In this document: positions 47,501-58,430 of the stretch, one piece after another | How the letters are laid out: each line of letters starts with the position of its first letter | Numbering within the stretch: the stretch's first letter is position 1 | NCBI GenBank assembly: GCA_946800325.1 | Contig: OX326957.1 | Span: 20,151,007 to 20,215,006, forward strand | Reading direction: 5' to 3' | Length of the DNA stretch: 64,000 nucleotides | From: Luzula sylvatica | Taxonomy: Eukaryota; Streptophyta; Magnoliopsida; Poales; Juncaceae | Position numbers and translations under genes: made by a program | The notes under the pieces: model-generated | What the model was told of the DNA's origin: nothing | Database searches by the model: none | The model's input: the letters and a program-made list of their open reading frames with translations, nothing else

Positions 47501-48900
47501 TCCATAGGGGGGGTAGGGGGTAAAAATCTTCAAAGGGGGTGTAGGGGTAAAAATCTCCAAAGGGGGGGGGGGGGGTAGGGGTAAAAATCTCCAAAGGGGG
47601 GGTAGGGTGTAAAAATCTCCAAAGGGTGGGTAGGGGGTAAAAATCTTCAAAGGGGGGGGGGGGGGGGGGTAGGGGGTAAAAATCTCCAAAGGGGGGTAGG
47701 GGGTAAAAATCTCCAAAGGGGGGGGGGGGGGGTTAGGGGGTAAAAATTTCCACAGGGGGGGTAGGGGGTAAAAATCTCTAAAGGGGGGGTAGGGGGTAAA
47801 AATCTCCCAAGGGGGGGTGGGGGGTAAAGATCTCCAAAGGGGGGGGTAGGGGGTAAAAATCTTCAAAGGGGGGGTAGGGGGTAAAAATCTCCAAAGGGGA
47901 GGGGGGTAGGGGTAAAAATCTCCAAAGGGGGGGGGGGGGGGGTAGGGGGTAAAAATCTCCAAAGGGGGGGGGGGGGGGGTAGGGGGTAAAAATCTCCAAA
48001 GGGGGGGTAGGGGGTAAAAATCTCCAAAGGGGGGTAGGGGTTAAAAATCTCTAAAGGGGGGGGGGGGGGGTAGGGGGTAAAAATCTCCCAAGGGGGGGTC
48101 GGGGGTAAAAATCTCCAAAGGGGGGGTAGGTGGTAAAAATCTTCAAAGGGGGGGTAGGGGGTAAAAATCTCCAAAGGGGGGGTAGGGGAAAAATCTCGAA
48201 AGGGGGGGGGGTAGGGGGTAAAAATCTCCAAAGGGGGGGGGGGGGGGGGTAGGGGGTAAAAATCTCCAAAGGGGGGGGGGGGGGGGGGTAGGGGGTAAAA
48301 ATCTCCAAAGGGGGGGGGAGGGGGTAAAAATCTCCAAAGGGGGGGGGGGGTAGGGGGTAAAAACATCCAAAGGGGGGGTAGGGGGTAAAAATATCCAAAG
48401 GGGGGGTAGGGGGTAAAAATCTCTAAAGGAGGGGGTAGGGGGTAAAAATATACCAAGGGGTGGTAGGGGGTAAAAATCTCCAAAGGGGGGGTAGGGGGTA
48501 AAAATCATCAAAGGGCGGGGGGGGGGGGGGGTGGTAAGGGGTCAAAATCTCCAAAGGGGGGTGTAGGGGGTAAAAATCTCCAAAGGGGGGGGGGGGGGTA
48601 GGGGGTAAAAATATCCAAAGCGGGGGTAGGGGGTAAAAATCTCTAAAGGGGGGGTAGGGGGTAAAAATCTCCAAAAGGGTGGTAGGGGTAAAAATCTCCA
48701 AAGGGGGGGGGGGGGGTAGGGGGTAAAAATCTTCAAAGGGGGGGGGGGGGTAGGGGGTAAAAATCTCCAAAGGGGGGGTAGGGGGTAAAAATCTCCAAAG
48801 GGGGGGTAGGGGGTAAAAATCTCCAAAGGGGGGGGGGTAGGGGGTAAAAATATCCAAAGGGGGGGTAGGGGGTAAAAATCTCTAAACGGTGGGGTAGGGT
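44580..48900 (-). repeat. Array segment with a 2.2-2.3-kb repeat
   Basis: TTTGCGGG at 44694 and 47037, ATCTGCAAAG at 45065 and 47329, and GGGTGTAGGGG at 45339 and 47539 give offsets of 2343, 2264 and 2200. This is two copies of a higher-order unit with several gained or lost basic units. After 47900 the variants resemble 45700-46350 (GGGTCGGGGG, GGAGGGGGTAAAA, AAAACATCC), which supports the same duplication. No gene is visible. Confidence 0.8.
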
Positions 48901-51900
48901 TAAAAATCTCCCAAGGGGGGGTTGGGGGTAAAGATCTCCCAAGGGGGGGTAGGGGTAAAAATCTCCAAAGGGGGGGTAGGGGTAAAAATCTCCAAAGGGG
49001 GGGTAGGGGGTAAAAATCTCTAAAGGGGGGGGGGGGGGGGGGGGTGGGGTAGGGGTAAAAATCTCCAAAGGGGGGGGGGGGTAGGGGGTAAAAATATCCA
49101 AAGGGGGGGTAGGGGGTAAAAATCTCAAAAGGGGGGGGGGGGGGGTAGGGGGTAAAGATCTCCAAAGGGGGGTAGGGGTAAAAATCTCCAAAGGGGGGGT
49201 GGGGGGGTAGGGGTAAAAATCTCCAAAGGGGGGGTAGGGGGTAAAATCTCCAAATGGGGGGTAGGGGTAAAAATCTCCAAATGGGGGGTAGGGGTAAAAA
49301 TCTCCAAAGGGGGGGTAGGGGGTAAAAATCTCTAAAGGGGGGGGGGGGGGTAGGGGTAAAAATCTTCAAAGGGGGGGGGGGGGGGTAGGGGGTAAAAATC
49401 TCCAAAGGGGGGTAGGGGGTAAAAATCTCCAAAGGGGGGTAGGGGGTAAAAATCTCTAAAGGGGGGGGGGGGGGGGGTAGGGGGTAAAAATATCCAAAGG
49501 GGGGTAGGGGGTAAAAATCTCTAAAGGGGGGGGGGGGTAGGGGGCAAAAATCTCCCAAGGGGGTGGGGGGGTTGGGTGTAAAAATCTCCAAAGGGGGGGT
49601 AAAAATATCCAAAGGGGGGTTAGGGGGTAAAAATCTCCAAAGGGTGGGTAGGGGGTAAAAATCTTCAAAGGGGAGTAGGGGGTAAAAATCTCCAAAGGGG
49701 GGGGGGGGGGGGGTAGGGGGTAAAAATCTCCAAAGGGGGGGTAGGGCGTAAAAATCTCCAAAGGGGGGGGGGGGGTAGGGGGTAAAAATATCCAAAGGGG
49801 GGGGGGGGGGGGGTAGGGGGTAGAAATCTCTAAAGGGGGGGTAGGGGGTAAAAATCACCAAAGGGGGGGTAGGGTGTAAAAATCTCCAAAGGGGGGGTTG
49901 GGTTTAAAAATATCCAAAGGGGTGGTAGGGGGTAAAAATCTCCCAAGGGGGGGTAGGGGGTAAAGATCTCCAAAGGGGGGGGGTAGGGGTAAAAATCTCC
50001 AAAGGGGGGGTAGGGGTAAAAATCTCCAAAGGGGGGGTAGGGGGTAAAAATATCCGAAGGGGGGGTAGGGGGTAAAAATCTCTAAAGGGGGGTAGGGTGT
50101 AAAAATCTCCAAAGGGGGGGGGCAGGGGTAAAAATCTCCAAAGGGGGGGTAGGCGGTAAAAATCTACAAAGGGGGTGTAGGGGGTAAAAATCTCCAAAGG
50201 GGGGGGATAGGGGGTAAAAATCTCCAAAGGGGGGTAGGGGGTAAAAATCTCTAAAGGAGGGGTAGGGGGTAAAAATCTCCAAAGGGGGGGTAGGGGTAAA
50301 AAATCTCCAAAGGGGGGGTAGGGGGTAAAAATCTCCAAAGGGGGGTAGGGGGTAATAATATCCAAAGGGGGGTAGGGGGTAAAAATCTCTAAAGGGGGGG
50401 TAGGGGGTAAAAATCTCCCAAGGGGGGGTAGAGGGTAAAAATCTCCAAAGGGGGGGTAGGGGGTAAAAATCTCCAAAGGGGGGGTAGGGGGTAAAAATCT
50501 CCAAAGGGGGGGTAGGGGGTAAAAATCTCGGTAGGGGGGGGGGGGGTAAAAATCTCGGCAGGGGGGGGGGGGGGGTAGGGAGTAAACATATCCGAAGGGG
50601 GGGGGGGGTAGGGGGTAAAAATCTCCAAAGGGGGGGTAGGGGGTAAAAATCTCCAAAAGGGGGGTAGGGGTAAAAATATCCAAAGGGGGGTAGGGGGTAA
50701 AAATATCCCAAGGGGGGGGGGGGGTAGGGGGTAAAAATCTCCAAAGGGGGGGTAGGGGTAAAAATCTCCAAAGGGGGGGTAGGGGGTAAAAATATCCAAA
50801 GGGGGGTAGGGGGTAAAAATCTCTAAAGGGGGGGTAGGGGGTAAAAATCTCCAAAGGGGGGGTAGGGGAAAAATCATCAAAGGGGGGGGGGGGATAGGGG
50901 GTAAAAATATCCAAAGGTGGGGTAGGGGGTAAAAATCTCTAAAGGTGGGTTAGGGGGTAGAAATCTCCAAAGGGGGGGTAGGGGTAAAAATCTCCAAAGG
51001 GGGGGTAGGGGAAAAATCTCCAAAGGGGGGGGGGGGGGGTAGGGGGTAAAAATCTCCAAAGGGGGGGGGGGGGTAGGGCGTAATAATATCCAAAGGGGGG
51101 TAGGGGGTAAAAATCTCTAAAGGGGGTGTAGGGGGTAAAAATCTCCCAAGGGGGGGTAGGGGGTAAAAATCTCCAAAGGGGGGGGGGGGGGGGGGGGGGG
51201 GGTAGGGGGTAAAAATCTCCAAAGGGGTGGTAGGGGTTAAAAATCTCCAAAGGGGGGGTAGGGGGTAAAAATCTCGGTAGGGGGGGGGTAGGGAGTAAAA
51301 ATCTCCGAAGGGGGGGTGGGGGTAGGGGGTAAAAATCTCCAAAGGGGGGGTAGGGGGTAAAAATCTCCAAAGGGGGGGTAGGGGGTAAAAATATCCAAAG
51401 GGGGGTAGGGGGTAAAAATCTCCCAAGGGGGTGGGGGGTGGGGGGGGGGGGGGGGGTAGGGGGTAAAAATCTCCAAACTCCAAAGGGGGGGGGGGGTGGG
51501 GGGTAAAAATCTCCTAAGGGGGGGTAGGGGGTAAAAATCTCCAAAGGGGGGGATAGGGTGTAAAAATATCCAAAGGGGTGGTAGGGGTAAAAATATCCGA
51601 AGGGGTGGTAGGGGGTAAAAATCTCCCAAGGGGGGGTAGGGGGTAAAGATCTCCAAAGGGGGGGTAGGGGTAAAAATCTCCAAAGGGGGAGTAGGGGTAA
51701 AAATCTCCAAAGGGGGGGTAGGGGTAAAAATCTCCAAAGGGGGGGTAGGGGTAAAAATCTCCAAAGGGGGGGTAGGGGTAAAAATCTCCAAAGGGGGGGT
51801 AGGGGGTAAAAATCTCATAAGGGGGGGGTAGGGGTAAAAATCTCCAAAGGGGGGGTAGGGGGAAAAAATCTCCAAAGGGGGGGTAGGGGGTAAAAATCTC

Positions 51901-53590
51901 CAAAGGGGGGTTAGGGGGTAATAATATCCAAAGGGGGGTGGGGGGTAAAAATCTCTAAAGGGGGGGGGGGTAGGGGGTAAAAATCTCCAAAGGGGGGGCA
52001 GGGGGTAAAAATCTCCACGGGGGGGGGGGGGGGGGGGTAGGTGGTAAAAATATCCAAAGGGGGGGGTAGGGGGTAAAAATCTCTAAAGGGGGGTAGGGGG
52101 TAAAAATCTCCAAAGGGGGGGTAGGGGTAAAAATCTCCAAAGGGGGGGTAGTGGGAAAAAATCTCCAATGGGGGGGGGGGGCAGGGGGTAAAAATCTCCA
52201 AAGGGGGGGGTAGGGGGTAATAATATCCAAAGGGGGGTAGGCGGTAAAAATCTCTAAAGGGGGGGTAAGGGGTAAAAATCTCTAAAGGGGGGGGGGGGGG
52301 GGGTAGGGGGTAAAAATCTCCCAAGGGGGGGGGGGGGGGGGGGGGTAGGGGGTAAAAATCTCCAAAGGGGGGGGGGGGGGGGGGGTAGGGGGTAATAATA
52401 TCCAAAGGGGGGTAGGGGGTAAAAATATCCAAAGGGGGGGTAAGGGGTAAAAATCTCTAAAGGGGGGGGGGGGGGTAGGGGGTAAAAATCTCCCAAGTGG
52501 GAGGGGGGGGGGTAGGGGGTAAACATCTCCAAAGGGGGGGGGGGGGGGTAGGGGTAAAAATCTCCAAAGGGGGGGTAGGGGTAAAAATCTCCAAAGGGGG
52601 GGGGGGGGGGGTAGGGGGTAAAATCTCTAAAGGGGGGGTAGGGGGTAAAAATCTCCAAAGGGGGGGTAGGGGTAAAAATCTCCAAAGGGGGGGTAGGGTG
52701 TAAAAATCTCTAAAGGGCGGGGGGGGGGGGGGGGGGGGGGGGGTAGGGGGTAAAAAATCTCCCAAGGGGGGTAGGGGTAAAAATCTCCAAAAGGGGGTAG
52801 GGGTAAAAATCTCCAAAGGGGGGGTAGGCGTAAAAATCTTCAAAGGGGGGGGGGGGGGGGTAGGGGGTAAAAATCTCCCAAGGGGGTGGGGGGGGGGGGG
52901 GGGTTGGGGGTAAAAATCTCCAAAGGGGGGGTAGGGGGTAAAAATCTCCAAAGGGGGGGTAGGGGGTAAAAATCTCCAAAGGGGGGGGGGGGGGGGGGTA
53001 GGGTGTAAAAATCTTCAATGGGGAGTAGGGGGTAAAAATCTCCAAAGGGGGGGGGGGGGGTAGGGGGTAAAAATATCCAAAGGGGGGGTAGGGGGTAAAA
53101 ATCTCGGAAGGGGGGGGGGGGGGGGTAGGGAGTAAAAATCTCCGAAGGGGTGGTAGGGGGTAAAAATCTCCCAAGGGGGGGTAGGGGGTAAAGATCTCCA
53201 AAGGGGGGGGGGGTAGGGGTAAAAATCTCCAAAGGGGGGGTAGGGGTTAAAAATATCCGAAGGGGGGTAAGGGGTAAAAATCTCCCAAGGGGGTGGGGCA
53301 TGGGGGGGGGGGGGGGGGTAGGGGGTAAAAATCTCCAAAGGGGGGGGGGGGGGTAGGGGGTAAAAATCTCCAAAGGGGGGGTAGGGGGTAAAAATATCCA
53401 AAGGGGGGTAAGGGGTAAAAATCTCCCAAGGGGGTGGGTGGTGGGGGGGGGGTAGGGGGTAAAAATCTCCAAAGGGGGGGTAGGGGGTAAAAATCTCCTA
53501 AGGGGGGTAGGGCGTAAAAATCTCCAAAGGGGGGGGTAGGGTGTAAAAATATCCAAAGGGGTGGTAGGGGTAAAAATATCCAAAGGGGGG
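48900..53590 (-). repeat. Transition segment with the first CGGTAGGG units
   Basis: The TTTGCGGG marker is no longer seen. CTCGGTAGGGGG units appear (about 50528 and 51275), TAATAATATCC units become common, and an odd CTCCAAACTCCAAAG junction at about 51470-51484 shows a tiny local duplication of CTCCAAA. Many enlarged G tracts are present. No gene is visible. Confidence 0.75.
51650..51810 (-). repeat. Locally homogenised run of G4 units
   Basis: About six consecutive units with four G in the short tract and a nearly constant 27-base period, following the GTAAAGATCTCC unit. It mirrors the C4 run at 19145-19300 in the other arm and again suggests recent amplification of a single unit type. 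Confidence 0.78.
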
Positions 53591-55790
53591 GGGGGGGTAG
53601 TGGGTAAAAATCTCGGAAGGGGGGGAAGGGAGTAAAAATCTCCGAAGGGGTGGTAGGGGGTAAAAATCTCCCAAGGGGGGGTAGGGGGTAAAGATCTCCA
53701 AAGGGGGGGGTAGGGGTAAAAATCTCCAAAGGGGGGGTAAGGGTAAAAATCTCCAAAGGGGGGGTAGGGGTAAAAATCTCCAAAGTGGGGTAGGGGTAAA
53801 AATCTCCAAAGGGGGGGTAGGGGGTAAAAATCTCATAAGGGGGGGTAGGGGTAAAAATCTCCAAAGGGGGGGTAGGGGGAAAAAATCTCCAAAGGGCGGG
53901 TAGGGGGTAAAAATCTCCAAAGGGGGGTTAGGGGGTAATAATTTCCAAAGGGGGTAGGGGGTAAAAATCTCTAAAGGGGGGTAGGGGGTAAAAATCTCCA
54001 AAGGGGGAGTAGGGGGTAAAAATCTCCAAGGGGGGGGGGGGGGTAGGGGGTAAAAATATCCAAAGGGGGGGTAGGGGGTAAAAATCTCTAAAGGGGGGTA
54101 GGGGTAAAAATCTCCAAAGGGGGGGTAGGGGTAAAAATCTCCAAAGGGGGGGGGGGGGGGGGGGGGGGGTAGTGGGAAAAAATCTCCAATGGGGGGTAGG
54201 GGGTAAAAATCTCCAAAGGGGGGGGGGGGGTAGGGGGTAATAATATCCAAAGAGGGGTAGGGGGTAAAAATCTCCCAAGGGGGGGTAGGGGGTAAAAATC
54301 TCCAAAGGGTAGGGGGTAAAAATCTCCAAAGGGGGGGTAGGGTGTAAAAATCTCCAAAGGAGGGGTAGGGGGTAAAAATCTCGGTAGGGGGGGGTAGGGA
54401 GTAAAAATCTCCGAAGGGGGGGGGGGCGTAGGGGGTAAAAATCTCCAAAGGGGGGGTAGGGGGTAAAAATCTCCAAAGGGTGGGTAGGGGGTAAAAATAT
54501 CCCAAGGGGGAGGGGGGGGGGGGGGGGGGGGCGGGGTAGGTGGTAAAAATCTCCAAAGGGGGGGTAGGGGGTAAAAATCTCCAAAGGGGGGGTAGGGGGT
54601 AAAAATCTCCAAAGGTGGGGTAGGGTGTAAAAATAACCAAAGGAGTGGTAGGGGTAAAAATATCAAAAGGGGGGGTAGGGGGTAAAAATCTCGGAAGGGG
54701 GGGTAGGGAGTAAAAATCTCCGAAGGGGTGGTAGGGGGTAAAAATCTCCCAAGGGGGGGTAGGGGGTAAAGATCTCCAAAGGGGGGGTAGGGGTAAAAAT
54801 CTCCAAAGGGGGGGTAGGGGTAAAAATCTCCAAAGGGGGGGTACGGGGTAAAAATCTCCCAAGGGGGGGGGGGGGGGGGGTAGGGGGTAAAAATCTCCAA
54901 AGGGGGGTAAAAATATCCAAAGGGGGGGGGGGGGGGGTAGGGGGTAAAAATCTCCAAAGGGGGGGGTAGGGGTAAAAATCTCCAAAGGGGGGGGGGGGTA
55001 GGGGTAAAAATCTCCAAAGGGGGGGGGGGGGTAGGGGGTAAAAATATCCAAAGGGGGGTAGGGGGTAAAAATCTCAAAAGGGGGGGTAGGGGGTAAAAAT
55101 CTCCAAAGGGGAGGTAGGGGTAAAAATCTTCAAAGAGGGGGTAGGGGGTAAAAATATCCAAAGGGGGTGTAGGGGGTAAAAATCTCCAAAGGGGGGGGGA
55201 TAGGGGGTCAAAATATCCAAAGGTGGGGTAGGGGGTAAAAATCTCTAAAGGGGGGGGTAGTGGGTAGAAATCTCCAAAGGGGGGGTAGGGGTAAAAATAT
55301 CCAAAGGGGGGGTAGGGGAAAAATCTCCAAAGGGGGGGGGGGTAGGGGGTAAAAATCTCCAAAGGGGGGGGGGGGTAGGGGGTCATAATATCCAAAGGGG
55401 GGTAGGGGGTAAAAATCTCTAAAGGGGGGGTAGGGGGTAAAAATCTCCCAAGGGGGGGTATGGGGTAAAAATCGCCAAAGGGGGGGGGGGGGGTAGGGGG
55501 TAAAAATCTCCAAAGGGGTGGTAGGGGTTAAAAATCTCCAAAGGGGGGGTATGGGGTAAAAATCTCCAAAGGGGGGGTAGGGGGTAAAAATATCCAATGG
55601 GGGGTAAGGGGTAAAAATCTCCCAAGGGGGGGGGGGGGGGAGGGGGGGGGGTAGGGGGTAAAAATCTCCAAAGGGGGGGTAGGGGGTAAAAATCTCCTAA
55701 GGGGGGTAGGGGGTAAAAATCTCCAAAGGGGGGGTAGGGTGTAAAAATATCCAAAGGGGTGGTAGGGGTAAAAATATCCAAAGGGGGGGT
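53590..55790 (-). repeat. 2.2-2.7-kb higher-order repeat, copy 1
   Basis: Starts at GTAGTGGGTAAAA (53599) with CTCGGAAGG, GGGAAGGGAG, CTCCGAAGGGGTGG and GTAAAGATC. It passes TAATAATTTCC (about 53937), AAATAACCAAAGGAG (54631) and TACGGGG (54842). The last third (about 55050-55600) differs from the next copy. All listed markers recur 2162-2194 bases later. Confidence 0.9.
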
Positions 55791-58430
55791 AGTGGGTAAA
55801 AATCTCGGAAGGGGGGGAAGGGAGTAAAAATCTCCGAAGGGGTGGTAGGGGGTAAAAATCTCCCAAGGGGGGGTAGGGGGTAAAGATCTCCAAAGGGGGG
55901 TAGGGGTAAAAATCTCCAAAGGGGGGGTAAGGGTAAAAATCTCCAAAGGGGGGGTAGGGGTAAAAATCTCCAAAGGGGGGGGGGTAGGGGTAAAAATCTC
56001 CAAAGGGGGGGTAGGGGGTAAAAATCTCATAAGGGGGGGTAGGGGTAAAAATCTCCAAAGGGGGGGTAGGGGGAAAAAATCTCCAAAGGGCGGGTAGGGG
56101 GTACAAATCTCCAAAGCGGGGTTAGGGGGTAATAATTTCCAAGGGGGGGTAGGGGGTAAAAATCTCCAAAGGGGGGGTAGGGGGTAAAAATCTCCAAGGG
56201 GGGGGGGGGGGGGGGTAGGGGGTAAAAATATCCAAAGGGGGGGTAGGGGTAAAAATCTCCAAAGGGGGGGTAGGGGGAAAAAATCTCCAAAGGGGGGGTA
56301 GTGGGAAAAAATCTCCAATGGGGGGTAGGGGGTAAAAATCTCCAAAGGGGGGGGGGGGGGGGGTAGGGGGTAATAATATCCAAAGGGGGGTAGGGGGTAA
56401 AAATCTCTGAAGGCGGGGTAGGGGGTAAAAATCTCCCAAGGGGGGGTAGGGGGTAAAAATCTCCAAAGGGTAGGGGGTAAAAATCTCCAAAGTGGGGGTA
56501 GGGTGTAAAAATCTCCAAAGGGGGGGTAGGGGGTAAAAATCTCGGTAGGGGGGGGGGGGGGGGTAGGGAGTAAAAATCTCCGAAGGGGGGGGCGTAGGGG
56601 GTAAAAATCTCCAAAGGGGGGGTAGGGGGTAAAAATCTCCCAAGGGTGGGTAGGGGGTAAAAATATCCCAAGGGGGAGGGGGGGGGGGGGGGGGGGGGTA
56701 GGTGGTAAAAATCTCCAAAGGGGGGGTAGGGGGTAAAAATCTCCAAAGGGGGGGTAGGGGGTAAAAATCTCCAAAGGTGGGGTAGGGTGTAAAAATAACC
56801 AAAGGAGTGGTAGGGGTAAAAATATCCAAAGGGGGGGGGTAGGGGGTAAAAATCTCGGAAGGGGGGGTAGGGAGTAAAAATCTCCGAAGGGGTGGTAGGG
56901 GGTAAAAATCTCCCAAGGGGGGGTAGGGGGTAAAGATCTCCAAAGGGGGGGTAGGGGTAAAAATCTCCAAAGGGTAGGGGTAAAAATCTCCAAAGGGGGG
57001 GGTAGGGGTAAAAATCTCCAAAGGTGGGGGTACGGGGTAAAAATCTCTAAAGGGGGGGGGGGGGGGTAGGGGGTAAAAATCTCCCAAGGGGGGGGGGGGG
57101 GGGGTAGGGGGTAAAAATCTCCAAAGGGTGGGTAGGGGGTAAAAATCTCCAAAGGGGGGTAGGGGGTAAAAATCTCCAAAAGGGGGGGGGGGGAATCTCC
57201 AAAGGGGGGGTAGGGGGTAAAAATCTCCAAAGGGGGGGTAGGGGCTAATAATATCCAAAGGGGGGTAGGGGGTAAAAATATCTAAAGGGTGGGTAGGGGG
57301 TAAAAATCTCCAAAGGGGGGGTAGGGGGTAAAAATCTCCAAAGGGGTGGTAGGGGGAAAATATCTCCAAAGGGGGGGTAGGGGGTAAAAATCTCGGTAGG
57401 GGGGGGGTGTAGGGAGTAAAAATATCCGAAGGGGGGGGTAGGGGGTAAAAATCTCCAAAGGGGGGGGTAGGGGGTAAAAATCTACAAAGGGGGGGGGGGG
57501 GTAGGGGGTAAAAATATCCAAAGGGGGGTAGGGGTAAAAATCTCCCAAGGGGGGGGGGGGGGGGGGGGTAGGGGGTAAAAATCTCCTAAGGGGGGGTAGG
57601 GGGTAAAAATCTCCAAAGGGGGGGTAGGGGTAATAATATCCAAAGGGGGGTAGGGGGTAAAAATCTCTGAAGGGGGGGTAGGGGGTAAAAATCACCAAAG
57701 GCGGGGTAGGGGGTAAAAATCTCCAAGGGGGGGGGGGGTAGGGGGTAAAAATATCCAAATGGGGGGGTAGGGGGTAAAAATCTCTAAAGGGGGGGGGGGT
57801 AGGGGGTAAAAATCTCCAAAGGGGGGGGGGGGTAGGGGTAAAAATCTCCAAAGGGGGGGTAGGGGGAAAAAATCTCCAAAGGGGGGGTAGGGGGTAAAAA
57901 TCTCCAAAGGGGGGGTAGGGGGTAATAATATCCAAAGGGGGGTAGGGGGTAAAAATCTCTAAAGGGGGGGTAGGGGGTAAAAATCTCCCAAGGGGGGGTA
58001 GGGGGTAAAAATCTCCAAAGGGGGGGTAGGGGGTAAAAATCTCCAAAGGGGGGGTAGGGTGTAAAAATCTGCAAAGGGGGGGGGGGGGGGTAGGGGGTAA
58101 AAATCTCGGTATGGGGGGGGGGGGGGGGGTAGGGAGTAAAAATCTCCGAAGGGGGGGGGTAGGGGGTAAAAATCTCCAAAGGGGGAGTAGGGGGTAAAAA
58201 TCTCCTAAGGGGGGTAGGGGGTAAAAATCTCGGTAGGGGGGGGGGGGGGGTAGGGAGTAAAAATCTCCGAAGGGGGGGGGGGGTAGGGGGTAAAAATCTC
58301 CAAAGGGGGGGTAGGGGGTAAAAATCTCCTAAGGGGGGTAGGGGGTAAAAATCTCCAAAAGGGGGGGTAGGGTGTAAAAATATCCAAAGGGGTGGTAGGG
58401 GTAAAAATATCCAAAGGGGGGGTAGTGGGT
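55790..58430 (-). repeat. 2.2-2.7-kb higher-order repeat, copy 2
   Basis: Markers: GTAGTGGG (55791), TAATAATTTCC (56131), AAATAACC (56793), TACGGGG (57031), a deletion unit GGGGAATCTCC lacking TAGGGGGTAAA (57194) and ATCTGCAAAG (58069). Copies 2 and 3 agree along their whole length, including the deletion unit. Confidence 0.92.
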
